A stretch of DNA of 13,872 nt from Ruminococcaceae bacterium UBA7067 (GTDB taxonomy: Bacteria; Bacillota; Clostridia; Oscillospirales; Acutalibacteraceae): NCBI GenBank assembly GCA_002493755.1, contig DKZT01000063.1, positions 9,355 to 23,226 on the forward strand, written 5' to 3'. This document shows positions 13,789 to 13,872 of the stretch, in pieces. The notes under the pieces are model-generated. The model was not told the origin of the DNA. It did not search any database and saw nothing but the letters and a program-made list of their open reading frames with translations. Each line of letters starts with the position of its first letter. Position 1 is the stretch's first letter. Both the position numbers and the translations under genes were made by a program.

Positions 13789-13872
13789 GAGTTTTGAGTT
13801 TAGAGTTTTAAGTTTTGAGTTGAGTATACAGTGGTCAGTGGACAGAAGTGTGAAACGAGGTCGTAGGGAACG
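13789..13872 (+). repeat. dispersed composite repeat, copy 5: GAGTTTT units, CAGTGGN units, core
   Basis: GAGTTTT, GAGTTTA, GAGTTTT, AAGTTTT and GAGTTGA (13789-13823), then CAGTGGT and CAGTGGA (13829-13842), then the core ACGAGGTCGTAGGGAAC (13855-13871) running to the window edge. The core matches copy 1 at the left end in inverted orientation. The element is probably cut by the window boundary. Confidence 0.75.

Overview
The window looks like chromosome of a strict or facultative anaerobe in the Clostridia, most like the Ruminococcus/Oscillospiraceae group. This rests on [FeFe] hydrogenases, an oxygen-sensitive class III ribonucleotide reductase, moderate GC with AAGGAG-type ribosome binding sites, and TTGACA/TATAAT-type promoters. 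The genus is an inference. No rRNA, tRNA, CRISPR array, insertion sequence or phage gene was seen.

Layout. At the left edge a short open frame of unknown identity runs in from outside, then a minus-strand amidohydrolase (139-945). Back-to-back promoters at about 967-995 (minus) and 1035-1063 (plus) separate it from a five-gene plus-strand operon (1161-6231). That operon encodes a small thioredoxin-fold [2Fe-2S] ferredoxin, a PAS-containing putative H2-sensing [FeFe] hydrogenase (HydS type), a SpoIIE/PP2C phosphatase with an unassigned C-terminal domain, a second [FeFe] hydrogenase of the HydA/group B type, and an O6-alkylguanine-DNA alkyltransferase. A strong intrinsic terminator closes it (6244-6287). 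Next come minus-strand nrdG (6374-6904) and nrdD (7097-9223). A pair of NrdR-like boxes 31 bp apart lies over the predicted nrdD promoter. A gene-free stretch (9224-9632) also holds a Fur-like palindrome between two other palindromes. Then a minus-strand pair: an EctB-type diaminobutyrate aminotransferase (10731-11987, TTG start) followed by a sugar-transfer-type ATP-grasp protein (9633-10649), with no ectA or ectC in view. Last is a plus-strand lipoprotein with a transglutaminase-like catalytic triad (12419-13786).

How genes work together. The hydrogenase operon matches the known pattern of a putative H2 sensor (HydS) encoded with a phosphatase and an H2-forming enzyme; a likely reading is that H2 or redox state sensed by HydS is relayed through the PP2C phosphatase. 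NrdD and NrdG make deoxyribonucleotides without oxygen. The EctB/ATP-grasp pair could make and then ligate L-2,4-diaminobutyrate, which is only an inference.

Spread through the intergenic DNA is a family of tandem 7-bp repeats (GAGTTTT and relatives, TATTCNN, CAGTGGN), often with a small GC-rich hairpin. Four of the five tracts touch or nearly touch a stop codon, and all read GAGTTTT-like in the sense direction of the adjacent gene. Two of them, one at each end of the window, also carry a shared ACGAGnTCGTAGGGAAC core in opposite orientation. This repeat family and the EctB/ATP-grasp pair are the least explained parts of the window.
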